Shown here: positions 23,144-33,533 of the stretch, piece after piece | Layout of the letters: every line of letters starts with the position of its first letter | Position numbering within the stretch: the first letter of the stretch is position 1 | Source of the DNA: Phymorhynchus buccinoides | Lineage: Eukaryota > Mollusca > Gastropoda > Neogastropoda > Raphitomidae | Assembly (NCBI GenBank): GCA_017654935.2 | Contig: CM065687.1 | Span: 14,506,144 to 14,570,143 of the forward strand | Length of the DNA stretch: 64,000 nt | Direction: 5' to 3' | Program-made: the position numbers and the translations under genes | Notes under the pieces: model-generated | The model's database searches: none | What the model saw: only the letters and a program-made list of their open reading frames with translations | What the model was told of the DNA's origin: nothing

Positions 23144-23976
23144 CCCCAGTATACAGGGCGAAGGACTGTGCGTTTGTCTTACTCTGTTTTTGTACTTTGC
23201 TCAAAATTATTGTATTTTTGAAATACACGAAAGACTCGTCTATGTGTGATAAATGTAAAGAACCCCTCTGCACCTTGTGGTGCCTGCTACTCAGCTTTAT
23301 TGGGCTGTAGTGTGCAACTTTGCACACTAATGATGCAAAGGGGAGACCACATTCTTGGGCCTGGCGAGAGACTCCACATTTCAAAAGAAATCCCCAATCT
23401 ATGGGAAAGCTTTGTTGTTGCTTAGTTTCTTTCAAACAGACCGTAACATTAATTAAAACGTTCTAGGCTTCTTTGACAGACCTTTTTTTTGAAGAGAATG
23501 GCTTTACTTCAACTTTCTTTGTCCACTTCCAATGTAAGCATACACGCATTAATATTTTTACAATTACCCATTCAGTCACTGTGCTATTTCAAAGTAACAG
23601 TAACACAAAAATGCGGGATTTTGAAGACCAATGCGTAAGTAACTTAATGCTCGTCCCCACTTTGGTATCAGTATCCAGTTGCCCTTTGTCATAATTATTA
23701 TGTGTTAATCGATCCTCAGCATGTCAACATGACATGACAGTCCAAAAATCAAGTAAATATTAATTAAAATAAAATGTCCTCCTTGTAATAGCATGGAAAA
23801 CAAACTTGGCTACCGATCTCTGAGAAGAGCATGAAATGCTAGAACAAATTGATTGTACAGTTTGATTACCAGAGTTACTGATGAATCTACTTATTAAATC
23901 AGAGTACAGAGGACATCTTCTTTCAAATACGTCGCTGCAATCCAGTAGGTTTATTGACGTTGGTTGACTGTTAGGC
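23144..23976. other. Intergenic, 5' of receptor A
   Basis: Should contain or precede the missing first exon of receptor A, but no convincing signal peptide with a donor site was found. ORFs 23435-23106 (minus) and 23473-23694 (plus) show no domain. Confidence 0.4.
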
Positions 23977-24145
23977 CTAACTGTCTAAGTTGAAGGCCTC
24001 AACGGAGTTGGCTTGGATGGTGCTGTTATTCAGATGGTTCCACTCCGTTGGTGTTCTAACAAAGAAAGAGTTTTTGACCTCCTGGTCGGTGTTTGAAGAG
24101 GACACTTTTATTGCTTTGTTGTTGTTTTGAACTGAAGATCTGGTT
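23977..24145 (-). pseudogene. LINE ORF2 C-terminal scrap
   Basis: The minus strand reads VRTPTEWNHLNNSTIQANSV, then EAFNLDS and a stop at 23979-23977. This is the typical last block of CR1/L2-like RT ORFs (conserved W-N-x-L). 5'-truncated. Confidence 0.65.
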
Positions 24146-24158
24146 GTGTTCCGGACTT

Positions 24159-24880
24159 TTAAGGAAGTCCGGATCTTCTCAGTCTGCTTGATTTGTGATA
24201 AGTGATGAAGTCTTCAGGGGGTACTAACCCCTTAATCCTCTTGGTACTGCATACAGTAAAACGTGTATTGTAAAACAATGGCGTATAATTGAAGACTGCA
24301 GATATGTCAACCGGTACTTCTTGTTTCAGCATCTTCAAAAATAATTTGGCATCACCTACTCCTTGCGAGAGCCAAACAAAGTGGAACCCTGATGTACTAA
24401 GAATTTCCCTAACTTTACTAGCCCAACATGTCTTGTTGTTTCCATCTATGTTAAGAAACATTTTATAGGCCTGATTAGGTAATCGATCCTGATCGATGCC
24501 TAACAGTCGTAACCAGTATTTTACACAACGAAAATAGCTATTCTCAAGGAGAGGGTACCTCCCAAGCTCACCATACACTAATTTATTTATGGTACGCTTA
24601 GGGATATTTAAAAAGTATTTGCAGGCCATGAGATGAACTTTTTCTATGTTGTCAAGGTTCTGATGTTCCCACACCTCTGAGCCATACAGTAAAATCGGTT
24701 GCAATTTGAAAACAAATGTCTTAAAGAATGTTTCTCTTGTCATTTCTTTTGCACTTTTTGAAAGTTCTACACAGATAAAATGTGGTCTTTTTTGCTTTTG
24801 AAATCAGACCTTCAGTGCCTTGTTTGATGCATTGGAGTGAAGATATATCCGAGATAACAATAACTTTTAACAATTTCGAG
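24159..24880 (-). pseudogene. Non-LTR reverse transcriptase C-terminal fragment
   Basis: A 194-codon minus ORF (24743-24159) begins with TRETFFKTF and contains LQPILLYGSEVWE, then IEKVHLMACKYFL and RTINKLVYGELGRYPL, the region after the palm domain of LINE reverse transcriptases. An overlapping minus ORF in another frame supplies upstream ISKAKKTTFYLCRTFKKCK, so a frameshift lies near 24740. Catalytic motifs are missing: a 5'-truncated dead copy. Confidence 0.8.
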
Positions 24881-25059
24881 TTTGTGATTATAAAAGCACC
24901 AATACTCATTTTTTGAAAGATGTCCCCCTTTCCTAAATACCATGAGAAGTAATAAGTATAAGAAGTAATATATACTTATATATACAATCAAAAGAAGTAA
25001 TTATATACTCATCTATGCATAACTTAGTTTTCTAAGGAATCTACTATTACATACCACAC

Positions 25060-25415
25060 TACTGCTGTCTGTGGTCTGTGTGTCTGTTTGCTGTCTGCTG
25101 TCTGTTTGCTGTCTGTGTGTCTGTTTGCTGTCTCTGTCTGTGTCTGTTTGTTGTCCATGTATGTGTATGTTTGCTGTCTCTGTGTCTGTCTGCTGTCTGT
25201 TTGCTGTCTGTGTGTCTGTTTACTGTCTGTGTGTCTGTATATGTGTATCTGTTTGCTGTCTCTGTGTCTGGTGTCTGTTTGCTGTCTGTTTGCTGTCTCT
25301 GTCTGTGTGTATGTTTGTTGTCCATGTATGTGTGTCTGTTTGCTGTCTGTGTGCCTGTTTGCTTTCCCTGTCTGCTTTCCCTGTCTGTGTGTCTGTGTGC
25401 CTGTTTGCTCTGTTA
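25060..25415. repeat. TGTCTGTTTGC minisatellite
   Basis: Short units built from GTCTGTTTGCTGTCTGTGT repeated about twenty times with variants. Cys/Val/Leu-rich ORFs in all frames are artefacts. Confidence 0.95.
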
Positions 25416-25582
25416 GTTTCTGGAAATGTCAGCCAGGTAATTAATCGCGAAATTGTTCTCTGTGAGATTTATGTCTCTGCGGGAAAAGTGTTTAAAATAC
25501 GCTCCATAAACCAGCGAGCATATACTAGCAACACAGGACATGCAAGGAGGGGGGGAAATCGAAGTTTTGTAAAGTGAGAGAG

Positions 25583-25584
<2 letters not shown>

Positions 25585-25657
<73 letters not shown>

Positions 25658-25758
25658 GTGTGTGTTGGTGCGCGCGCGTGTGTGTGTGTGTGTGTGTGTT
25701 GGTGTGTGTGTGTGTGTGGGTGCTAGTGTGTCTGTGTGTGTGTGTGTGTGTGTGTGTT
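25585..25758. repeat. (AG)n followed by (GT)n microsatellite
   Basis: GA array to 25653, then interrupted GT repeats to 25758. Confidence 0.97.
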
Positions 25759-25993
25759 TTGTAAATCACGTTACAGTTTGACTTCGAAGTACGTGTTTCT
25801 TTTATTCCAGAATATAATGTGCCTTCGTGTACATAACATCATTGTATTATTTATCATTTAGTGTTTGACTATGTGTACCGCTGTATGAGTGGCGACACCT
25901 TTATTCAGCCAACCCTTGCTATTTGAGAAGTTCATGTAACTCGTGGACAATTATGTAGTTTCATACAAACCGAAACATTGTTTAACTTTAACC

Positions 25994-26404
25994 ATGTGGA
26001 CCACCAACCAGCTAAAAAGGATAATACCAGAAAAAAAGAACATGCCTACTGACTATTTTGTGCCCCTCGTCAAAGAGTCCCACCCCCAAACTGCTCTTCC
26101 CCAAACTGAAACTGATGAAGAAGAGAAGACCATTGTCCCCAAAGTTGGTGGCTTTGTGAGTGTCAGATACACTATCAGCAAGAAAAGTGCAGTTTATCAT
26201 GGAATGGTTGTGCCTTTCCCTGAGTACATGTCGGACAGTGAAGAAGGACAATGTGTAGTTAAGTTTCTACGCAAGTCACACAGTGGGAATTATTTTGTTT
26301 TCCCGGACACTGACGAAATCAGTCTCATTGTTGACATCGTGGGGGATAACGTTACTGTTTTACCCGCACCCATCATCAACAAAAGAGGCCACCACATTTT
26401 TTAG
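25994..26404 (+). CDS. Uncharacterised 136-aa protein or C-terminal exon
   Basis: From ATG 25994 (context ACCATGT, reasonable for initiation) a 136-codon frame runs to a stop at 26402-26404. An acidic linker (ETDEEEK) precedes a compact region beginning VGGFVSVRYTI, with VVKFLRKS and YFVFPDTDE, ending near INKRGHHIF. This beta-rich pattern resembles the C-terminal module of uncharacterised invertebrate proteins, often transposon-associated (family link from memory, not searched). No signal peptide or membrane segment. It could be the last exon of a larger gene; no clear acceptor was identified upstream. Neighbours are microsatellites and LINE scraps, so a mobile origin is possible. Confidence 0.5.
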   Translation: MWTTNQLKRIIPEKKNMPTDYFVPLVKESHPQTALPQTETDEEEKTIVPKVGGFVSVRYTISKKSAVYHGMVVPFPEYMSDSEEGQCVVKFLRKSHSGNYFVFPDTDEISLIVDIVGDNVTVLPAPIINKRGHHIF

Positions 26405-26586
26405 ATATGTGTTTGGGTGTATGTATGTGTGCGTGTGGATGTAAACTTGTGAAAGATGTGTTGTGGCATTCTAGTGGGGAGGGATTGGGCTGGTTTGGTA
26501 CATTCTCCTTATGTCAAGTTGAATATTTAAGGGAAACAGTGGAGAATCTGAAATGTTCTCCACTAAACGATTAGAAGTTGTTGTTT

Positions 26587-26775
26587 TTAGCATGATCTAT
26601 CCCAAAAAGGGGCATGTTCATTAAAGCCCCCTGCTATTAACCATTTACCACTTTTAGTATTAATAGAACATATCCAGTCAAAATTGAAATCAATAACCCC
26701 TTTTGGGAAGTATGCAGAGACTATGTTTAAAATTAAATATTTATTAAATTTGACACATGCTGCACAAGAATACAA
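26587..26775 (-). pseudogene. LINE endonuclease-domain scrap
   Basis: The minus strand encodes LNIVSAYFPKG then KWLIAGGFNEHAPFWDR. This matches the apurinic-type endonuclease of non-LTR elements around the G-D-F-N-A-H-x-x-W motif; here the Asp is Gly and Ala is Glu, so the site is degenerate. May belong to the same family as the RNase H element at 11307-12560 (inference). Confidence 0.75.
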
Positions 26776-27477
26776 GTCTTTTGTACCATTTGGTATAGGT
26801 GATTGAATTGGATGATTAAATAGTTGGTCGTTGATATAAATGGGACTTAAAATTTATCAGCCAAAAAAAGGAATGGTTCCAGCAAAAAAATAGTATAAGT
26901 GCATGGCTTTGTACATCGATTTATCGGCAAATATGTAGATTTACACCCTCCTGCTCTATTTCTTGGTTCTTTCCGTGGTTAGGGATAGGGTTAGGGTTAG
27001 ATGGTCTTTTCTTTTGCCACAAGCATCTGTTTTTTTGGGTCAAAATCATCTATTTTTTTGGAGCATTAAATCGCTGCCTGTACATGGCTGCAGACACTTT
27101 CGCAGTTTCATCAGTTTGTTGGCAGACTGGTGGCCGGATAGAGAAAGTGATCCAGTCGTGGTAAGTCGTTTTTGACACATTTAAAGATTGTAGAATAAGG
27201 ACCATGTGCCCTCAAGGTGATGTTGAATATTTACTATATTAGTACTAACTGACAATTCCATTGTAGGATGTTAATGTTTGTCTTTTCTTGCCATCAAAAC
27301 TTGGCAAATTAAATGAAAATGAAAGACAATAAATGAACACTATTCAAACATTAAAACAGTAGTCAATCCAGTAAATTCTATAGACAAAATTGAGTAAACG
27401 ACAATTGATGATTCACATAAATTGGTAATGGCGGGCTGAAAAACAATTCAACAAATGTCAGAAGACTGTCTCAGGGC
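26776..27477. other. Intergenic with a short telomere-like run
   Basis: 26977-27000 reads GGTTAGGGATAGGGTTAGGG then TTAG, about four TTAGGG-type units. The rest shows no gene or repeat that I recognise. Confidence 0.5.
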
Positions 27478-27925
27478 TTAGTAGAACCGAAAGTGTTGTC
27501 CCCGATGTTCCCCGGGTGGCATGAAGTGGACCCTCCTGTGGTGTTGATGTGGCGGCTATCTGCTGTCCCAGGGACGTCGGTGAGGGGCGTGCTGACCGTG
27601 TCGTTTCTGCTTGGTCCAAAATTTGTAATGAAGGTGGCGACCAAGGTTTCCAGCGACTTAACTTAGGCCTCTTTGTGACGGATGTATCTTGTCCCACAAA
27701 TACTGGCTGTTGTTGTTGATATTTTTATGTGACACAAAGGACACATTCTTTAGTTTAGGTTAGAAAGTTTTGATAGGATGTCTGCGTTGGAACACTCTCG
27801 TTTGATATTTAGCTCATTGATAGTGGTCGGGGCGACTCTGCTGACGACAATTTGAGTTTGAGGAAAGCGATTCTGCAGGTCTTTCACAAGGTCCACTAAA
27901 GCAGTTGATTTTTCCCTTGGGTTAG
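27478..27925 (-). pseudogene. SGNH-hydrolase-like fragment, frameshifted
   Basis: Minus frame 1 reads STALVDLVKDLQNRFPQTQI and VVSRVAPTTINELN, resembling the central strand-helix part of an SGNH (GDSL-like) hydrolase. After a frameshift, another frame has YLWDKIHPSQRGLS, matching the C-terminal D-x-x-H catalytic motif, followed by a stop and further decay. Such domains occur in ORF1 of some LINEs and in retroelement-derived genes. The N-terminal Ser block is absent: a GT microsatellite starts just upstream. Non-functional. Confidence 0.5.
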
Positions 27926-27934
27926 GTGCGCTTG

Positions 27935-27954
27935 TGTGTGTGTGTGTGTGTGCA

Positions 27955-28009
<55 letters not shown>

Positions 28010-28040
28010 ATGCGTGTTTGTGTGTGTATGTATGTGTGCG

Positions 28041-28107
<67 letters not shown>
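27935..28107. repeat. (GT)n microsatellite
   Basis: GT array with a few interruptions (GTACATGCGTG near 28010). Confidence 0.98.
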
Positions 28108-28109
<2 letters not shown>

Positions 28110-28569
28110 GAATTTTTTTTTGCTACTGTTGAATCAACCTTATCAATACCTGTGTGAATGGGACTGGAAAAATTGCCCAGTTCATGAGATAGGCAATTTC
28201 ACAGATTGGGCGTAACACATATGCACGAACAATATTTTTTCATGCATAAAATTTGCCAATTTCATGAAATGGACTTGCTCGCATATCCCTGTGTTGCCAT
28301 GGTGAAAGAGTGTAAAATGTTCACATGTATAGAGACCTTTAGGATTTACAATATGAGAAGCAATTTATCAGCACCTGTCCTGGCAACAGTGTTTATGGCT
28401 CTACTTGAGCAGATTAGTCCGTTGTGTGACGTGTGAATATAAAGCGCTTAGAGCTTGGCCTGGTTTCTATGACATGCGCATATAACTGTATGTAACATGA
28501 CATAACTTTACATTAGATAGCCAATAAAAGTGACAGGATGAACTCATAAGTGGTAATTGTGGTATCAGG

Positions 28570-28589
28570 TGACGTCACAAAGGGGCGTG
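28570..28589 (+). promoter_or_regulatory. Candidate CRE plus GC-rich element upstream of receptor B
   Basis: A perfect palindromic TGACGTCA (28570-28577), the cAMP-response-element consensus, is followed by AGGGGCGTGT. It lies 440 bases upstream of the receptor B acceptor and 90 upstream of an ATG with a signal-peptide-like reading (28660). Regulatory function is inference. Confidence 0.3.
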
Positions 28590-29009
28590 TTTCTGACAGA
28601 AACCACCAGCTGAGAAGGTGTTTCCCATCACTTCATGTTAAGTGGAGGGTCTGAAATACATGTGCAATTTGCCTCTAATTCTCTTACTCATAAGCCTATG
28701 CACGTATTCCAAAAAGATGCACGTTATTGCACGAAATATGTTCCTATTGTATCTACGACTATTTGCATTAAAGATATACAAACTGTATCCATTATTGATA
28801 GTACATATGACACATATGGACGTTTCACACCATGTATCCAACTTTGAGCCAAATTGTTTCATCTACCAGATTCAACAAATCGTTTTTGTCTTAAAAACAA
28901 CAAAACAACAATTAATCAAGCAATCAATTAATCACTGCATTTTGAAGGATTTTGTTCTTTACTTCCAAATTGTTTTTGGTGACTGCGTTTCACACAAAAC
29001 TTGTTTCAG

Positions 29010-32000
29010 AAGTAACGCCGATTTGGTCAGTCTCCCAACCATCAACACAGTCATACTTGAGGGTTGTGGTAACGTCATTAACGTCTGGCTACATCATCAT
29101 GACAGACAATGGGACCCAAGACCGATATATTTATGTAGATATGAGTTTACATGTGCCACAGGGAAATGTCATCATGTTAAGATACATAAAACTTAGTTCA
29201 GAATATATTTCCAATGTGCGGCTTAAAGGATATAGAAATGACTCCACTTATCAGTATTATTATTATGGTTATTTGTCTGCATTAAGTACTGCTATACACA
29301 GGATATCAAAACTGGACATTATTATGAACAGACAAACAGACAACTTTCAGCTGAACTTTACGGTTGTTCCTGAAGATCACGCCCCTGTTAAATTAGCCAG
29401 CGGCCTGTGGAACTGTTCTGTTCCTCACTACGCCAGCTTCCAGCCCCACGTGGAGTGCAACCTGAAGACAGAGTGTGAAGGTGGACAGGACGAAACAGAA
29501 CACTGTTTCTACAGCAGTGCTGACTGTCCGGGCCTGTTCTTAATGTGCGGCAACTGCTATGCCTTGATTGAAGGGCTGCAGTACAATGAAAACGAAAGGG
29601 GCGATTTTAACGAACAGATTTCAGCACAATGCAGAGCTTTGGGGGGCTCCTTCAGTAGGCCGGTGTGTGAACAGAACTGGCGCTCTGTACTTCTGCGACT
29701 GAAACTGATCTCCTGGGGTAGACGTGTTGGAGTTATAGTTGATTTGTATTACAATGACGTGTCAGCTCCCAACATGTACAGACTGATGATTATCGGCAGA
29801 CAAACGGTTTATTACCATTCTGTTAACGTTGATCAGTACAATGAAGGGGTGAAGATGTGTCTTACAACAATGGATGATAATCACTATCATGCTTTTCGAT
29901 GTAAACTACGTTATTATGACCATCACCCTAATGAAGCAATCTGTGAGATGAAAACAAACAGTAACAGCAGCAGCTTCCTAAAACCTGTGGTGTTGTCCTG
30001 GCCACATTCAGTATTAACTGACAACCCCCAGTCCCTGGTGAGCTGTCCCAGCCAGCACACCACACACGGCTTCCTGCTCTGTGGCTCCAGCCCATACCAG
30101 GTGTGTGGCCCACAACAGGCCAGCTCCTGTGGTCCTCACACTCACTCTGCTCACCAACAGACTCTGGACTCCAGACGCGGTGTTCACAGCACGATTCCAG
30201 TGTTCACGTGTGACAACGGTCTGTTCACCCTGTCCTACACCTTGGTCTGTGACTTCACAGTGGACTGTTCAGATGACAGTGACGAGCTGTTCTGCATTCA
30301 CCCAACGTGTCTGAACACCTTCACCTGTGATGATGGCCAGTGCGTGTCCTATGAAAACCGGTGTGATCAGATATCCCACTGTAAGGATGAATCGGATGAA
30401 TCAGATTGCCCTTTGTTTAAAAGAATGATAACTAAAACGTCCGTCTTTCCATATCCTGCACTCATCCAGTTTAACGGCATCAGTTACTTCATGTCCATCC
30501 CAATGCGCGTGAACGAGTCATGCCCTGAAAGCCATTACCGTTGTCCTGGAGACTTCAACGACTGCCTGCCAGTGTACACCCGCTGCAATGGAATGCACGA
30601 CTGCATTGGCCAGCATGACGAGGCAGGGTGCCAGGACCCGGTGTGTCCAGGGTTCTTCAGGTGCAGGTCCTCCACAGTGTGTGTCCACAGTGACCAGCTG
30701 TGTGACGGCTGGTCGCACTGCCCGCTGTACGATGACGAACTGCTGTGCGAGGCAGTGTGCCCTCTGGGCTGTGTGTGTCAGGGCCACGCTCTGTCCTGTC
30801 CACAGCCCTTCTCACCAGCAGCAGTTCCTGCGCTGCGTTTGTTGGACGCCAGCGGTTCTGGGATGACGCTGTCCAGTGTGGGTCATCTCACCTACCTTCT
30901 CCACCTCATCCTGGCCAACTGTTCCCTGCTGTCCCTGCCTCAGACAGCGCTTGTCAATCTCAGAGTGCTGGACTTCAGTGACAATGATCTGCAGCACGTC
31001 AACATGACTTCGCTGGTGAATTTACACAATTTACGATCACTGTCCCTGTCCCACAATCCACTGACCTCCATGCACACTGACCTGTCGTCCTCTGGTCAGC
31101 AGAAGGCACTGACTGTGGTTGACCTGTCCCACACCTCGCTCACAGAGTTTGACACTTTAGTGTTGTCCCAGTTTCCTCAAGTTCAGACACTAGTTTTAAA
31201 CATGACCAGTATCAACACCATTGGCTCTGATGGCTTCAGGTTCACACCAAAATTGTCCAAGTTGTACATGAGAGGCAGCCGCATTAAAGATTTCCCACAA
31301 GAAGTATTGAAGCATAACACCTATCTTAAAATAATTGTCACAGATAATTATAAATTATGTTGCCAGGAAATTTTACCTGATAACTTCTTTAAGTCGACCT
31401 GTTTTTCCCCCAAAGACGAAATTTCGTCGTGTGAAGATTTGCTGCAGTCATGGATCTACCGTATGTTCCTGTGGCTGATTGCCTGTCTGTCTCTGTCTGG
31501 TAACCTGTTCTCCTTCTGTTCACGATTACTGACAAAGAGAATGGCCTCGTCCCATGGGTTCAGTGTGTTTGTCACCAACCTCACTGTCGCTGACTTCCTG
31601 ATGGGTGTCTACATTGCCATCATTGGGTCGGCTGACGAACAGCTCCGCGGCAAATATCTCCATCACGATGACACTTGGAAGGGCAGTGCTTTGTGTAAGA
31701 TGGCCGGTTTTCTGTCCCTGCTGTCCAGCGAGGTGTCAGCTCTGGTCATCTGGCTCATCACACTGGATCGGTTCATCGTTCTTCGTTTTCCATTCAGCAG
31801 TCATCGATTCGACAGGAACTCGGCAGCAGTGACATGTCTCCTCACTTGGCTGGTGGGCTGCTTTCTTTCTCTGTTGCCTTTACTCCCTGCGACGGCACAC
31901 TGGGAGTTCTACAGTCAGACAGGCATCTGCATTCCGCTCCCAGTTACCAGGAAAGACTTCAAAGGTAAAGCCTACTCCTTCAGCATTCTAATCATTCTGA

Positions 32001-32368
32001 ACTTTGTGTTGTTTGTTCTGATATCACTGGGTCAAAGTTTCATTTACATGACTGTTCAGAAGAATAGTTTAAAAACCAGCACAACCAAGGTCTCCAAAGA
32101 CATGACCATAGCTCGACGGCTGATCACTGTCGCCATATCAGATTTCATGTGCTGGTTTCCCATTGGACTGTGTGGGATTCTAGCAGTGGCTGGCACTCCC
32201 ATCCCTGGAGAAGTGAACGTGGCCCTGGCTATCTTCATCCTACCCCTCAACTCCGCCATCAATCCCTACATGTACACTTTGAACATTGTCCTTGAAAAGC
32301 GAAGGAAAGCCAAGGAAGCTAAACTTCTACAATGGTTGAAATCCCACGACCAATTGATAACAGATTAA
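29010..32368 (+). CDS. Receptor B: GRL101-like LDLa/C-type-lectin/LRR 7TM receptor
   Basis: Paralogue of receptor A, class-A-like GPCR at the plasma membrane. The open frame begins with TTG at 28952, but TTGTTTCAG at 29001-29009 is a good splice acceptor, so the exon probably starts at 29010 with a signal-peptide exon upstream. Residues counted from 28952: LDLa-like module ~154-185; C-type-lectin-like domain ~191-331 ending AICEM; LDLa modules 418-448, 450-486 (best, with DESDESDC), 524-560 and 565-599; LRR N-cap 603-616; LRRs ~625-820; seven helices ~834-1112. Canonical residues are mostly kept: TVADFLMG (TM2 Asp), LDRF (D-R-F for D-R-Y), CWFP (TM6) and NPYMY (TM7). A competent G-protein receptor is plausible; ligand unknown. 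Stop at 32366-32368. Confidence 0.92.
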
Positions 32369-32443
32369 CTCTGACATAAATATTGTTATACGAGGTTTTT
32401 TGCATCTCATTTTCTACACAGGCTTCTATATTTTAAAGTTTCT

Positions 32444-32444
<1 letters not shown>

Positions 32445-32515
<71 letters not shown>
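32445..32515. repeat. (AG)n microsatellite in the receptor B 3' region
   Basis: Pure AG array 77 bases after the receptor B stop codon. A related shorter array (33497-33530) follows the duplicated 3' tail. Confidence 0.97.
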
Positions 32516-32518
<3 letters not shown>

Positions 32519-33371
32519 GAAATATGGTTTTTAATGTTTGTATGATGTGGGTACCTAAACATTAGGGAAAAGAAAGCTAAAATACAAAATATGCATAATT
32601 TAAAGCGCATAACATTATTACACATACAAAGGACTCAAGCAGTTATGTAATTAGTTTTTTTCATTAATTAGCACTACCCTTCTATCATCATGCGTAATCT
32701 TTTCGTTACCTTCTGTTGTTGTTTTCGTTCCCTGGGCAGCTTAAACACTCTGGGGGCACACCCAGTGCCATGTGAACATTTTGCATGGCCTTGGGTGGGA
32801 AGATTACGTGTATGGCTGCGCTTTAGGACCCCGCCACATGGGCGGCCATACTCCGACTTCAGGGGACTTCGCTCCATTCATGGAACCACCCACACGTTCA
32901 CTACACCCGTGGAGCGACAACATCCAACAATTCTTTATAATATTACAGCGCGCAGGGAGAACTACCACTGGTAAAGACAGCTTCCATTGGGCACAGCCGT
33001 ATCATTTTAATATTGGCCATAGGTCAATTTCACTTGCATCACCTTTACAGACACAGTGAATAGCCAATGACCCTTGGCCATTCGTTACCTTCTTACAATT
33101 GTTTTCTTCTTTTTCTTCTTCCTGGATCGAGATGGACAGCACCAAATAATATGGCGTTTGAAATCCAAACACTTTGATCTCGCTAGGCAAGTGGCGTGTG
33201 CTCTCAGCTCCAATTATTATTTTATTTTGGTCTAATATCATAGAAAATAAATTTTGAAATTGAAATGCAATGACTTGAGTTTTCCCCATCAATAAATATT
33301 ACCAAAGTAATTATAAGGCACATTAATTCCATTGACAAAATATCCATTTCTCAATTCTGAATACAGTGGAC
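32516..33371. other. Intergenic, no supported gene
   Basis: ORFs 32690-32974 and 32772-33059 show no domain. CTTTTCGTTACCTTCTGTTG near 32700 is echoed by CATTCGTTACCTTCTTACAA near 33080, otherwise nothing was recognised. Confidence 0.4.
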
Positions 33372-33494
33372 ATTATGAAAAGCGAAGGAAAGCCAAGGAA
33401 GCTAAACTTCTACAATGGTTCCCACGACGGTCTGATAAAAGATTAACTCTAACAATGCGAGTTTTTCTACACAGGCTTCTATAATGATAAGGTT

Positions 33495-33530
<36 letters not shown>
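33372..33530 (+). pseudogene. Duplicated 3' tail of receptor B
   Basis: Matches 32284-32515: last ~25 codons, stop region and 3' UTR (AAAAGCGAAGGAAAGCCAAG, then TTCTACACAGGCTTCTAT), ending in an AG array as in the parent. Small deletions shift the frame. No upstream receptor sequence accompanies it, so it is a partial tandem duplication. Confidence 0.88.

Positions 33531-33533
<3 letters not shown>

Noticed and set aside
28642..29196. 184-codon ORF overlapping the receptor B 5' end
   Set aside because: Different frame from the receptor and low-complexity start; only its possible signal-peptide ATG was kept as a finding.
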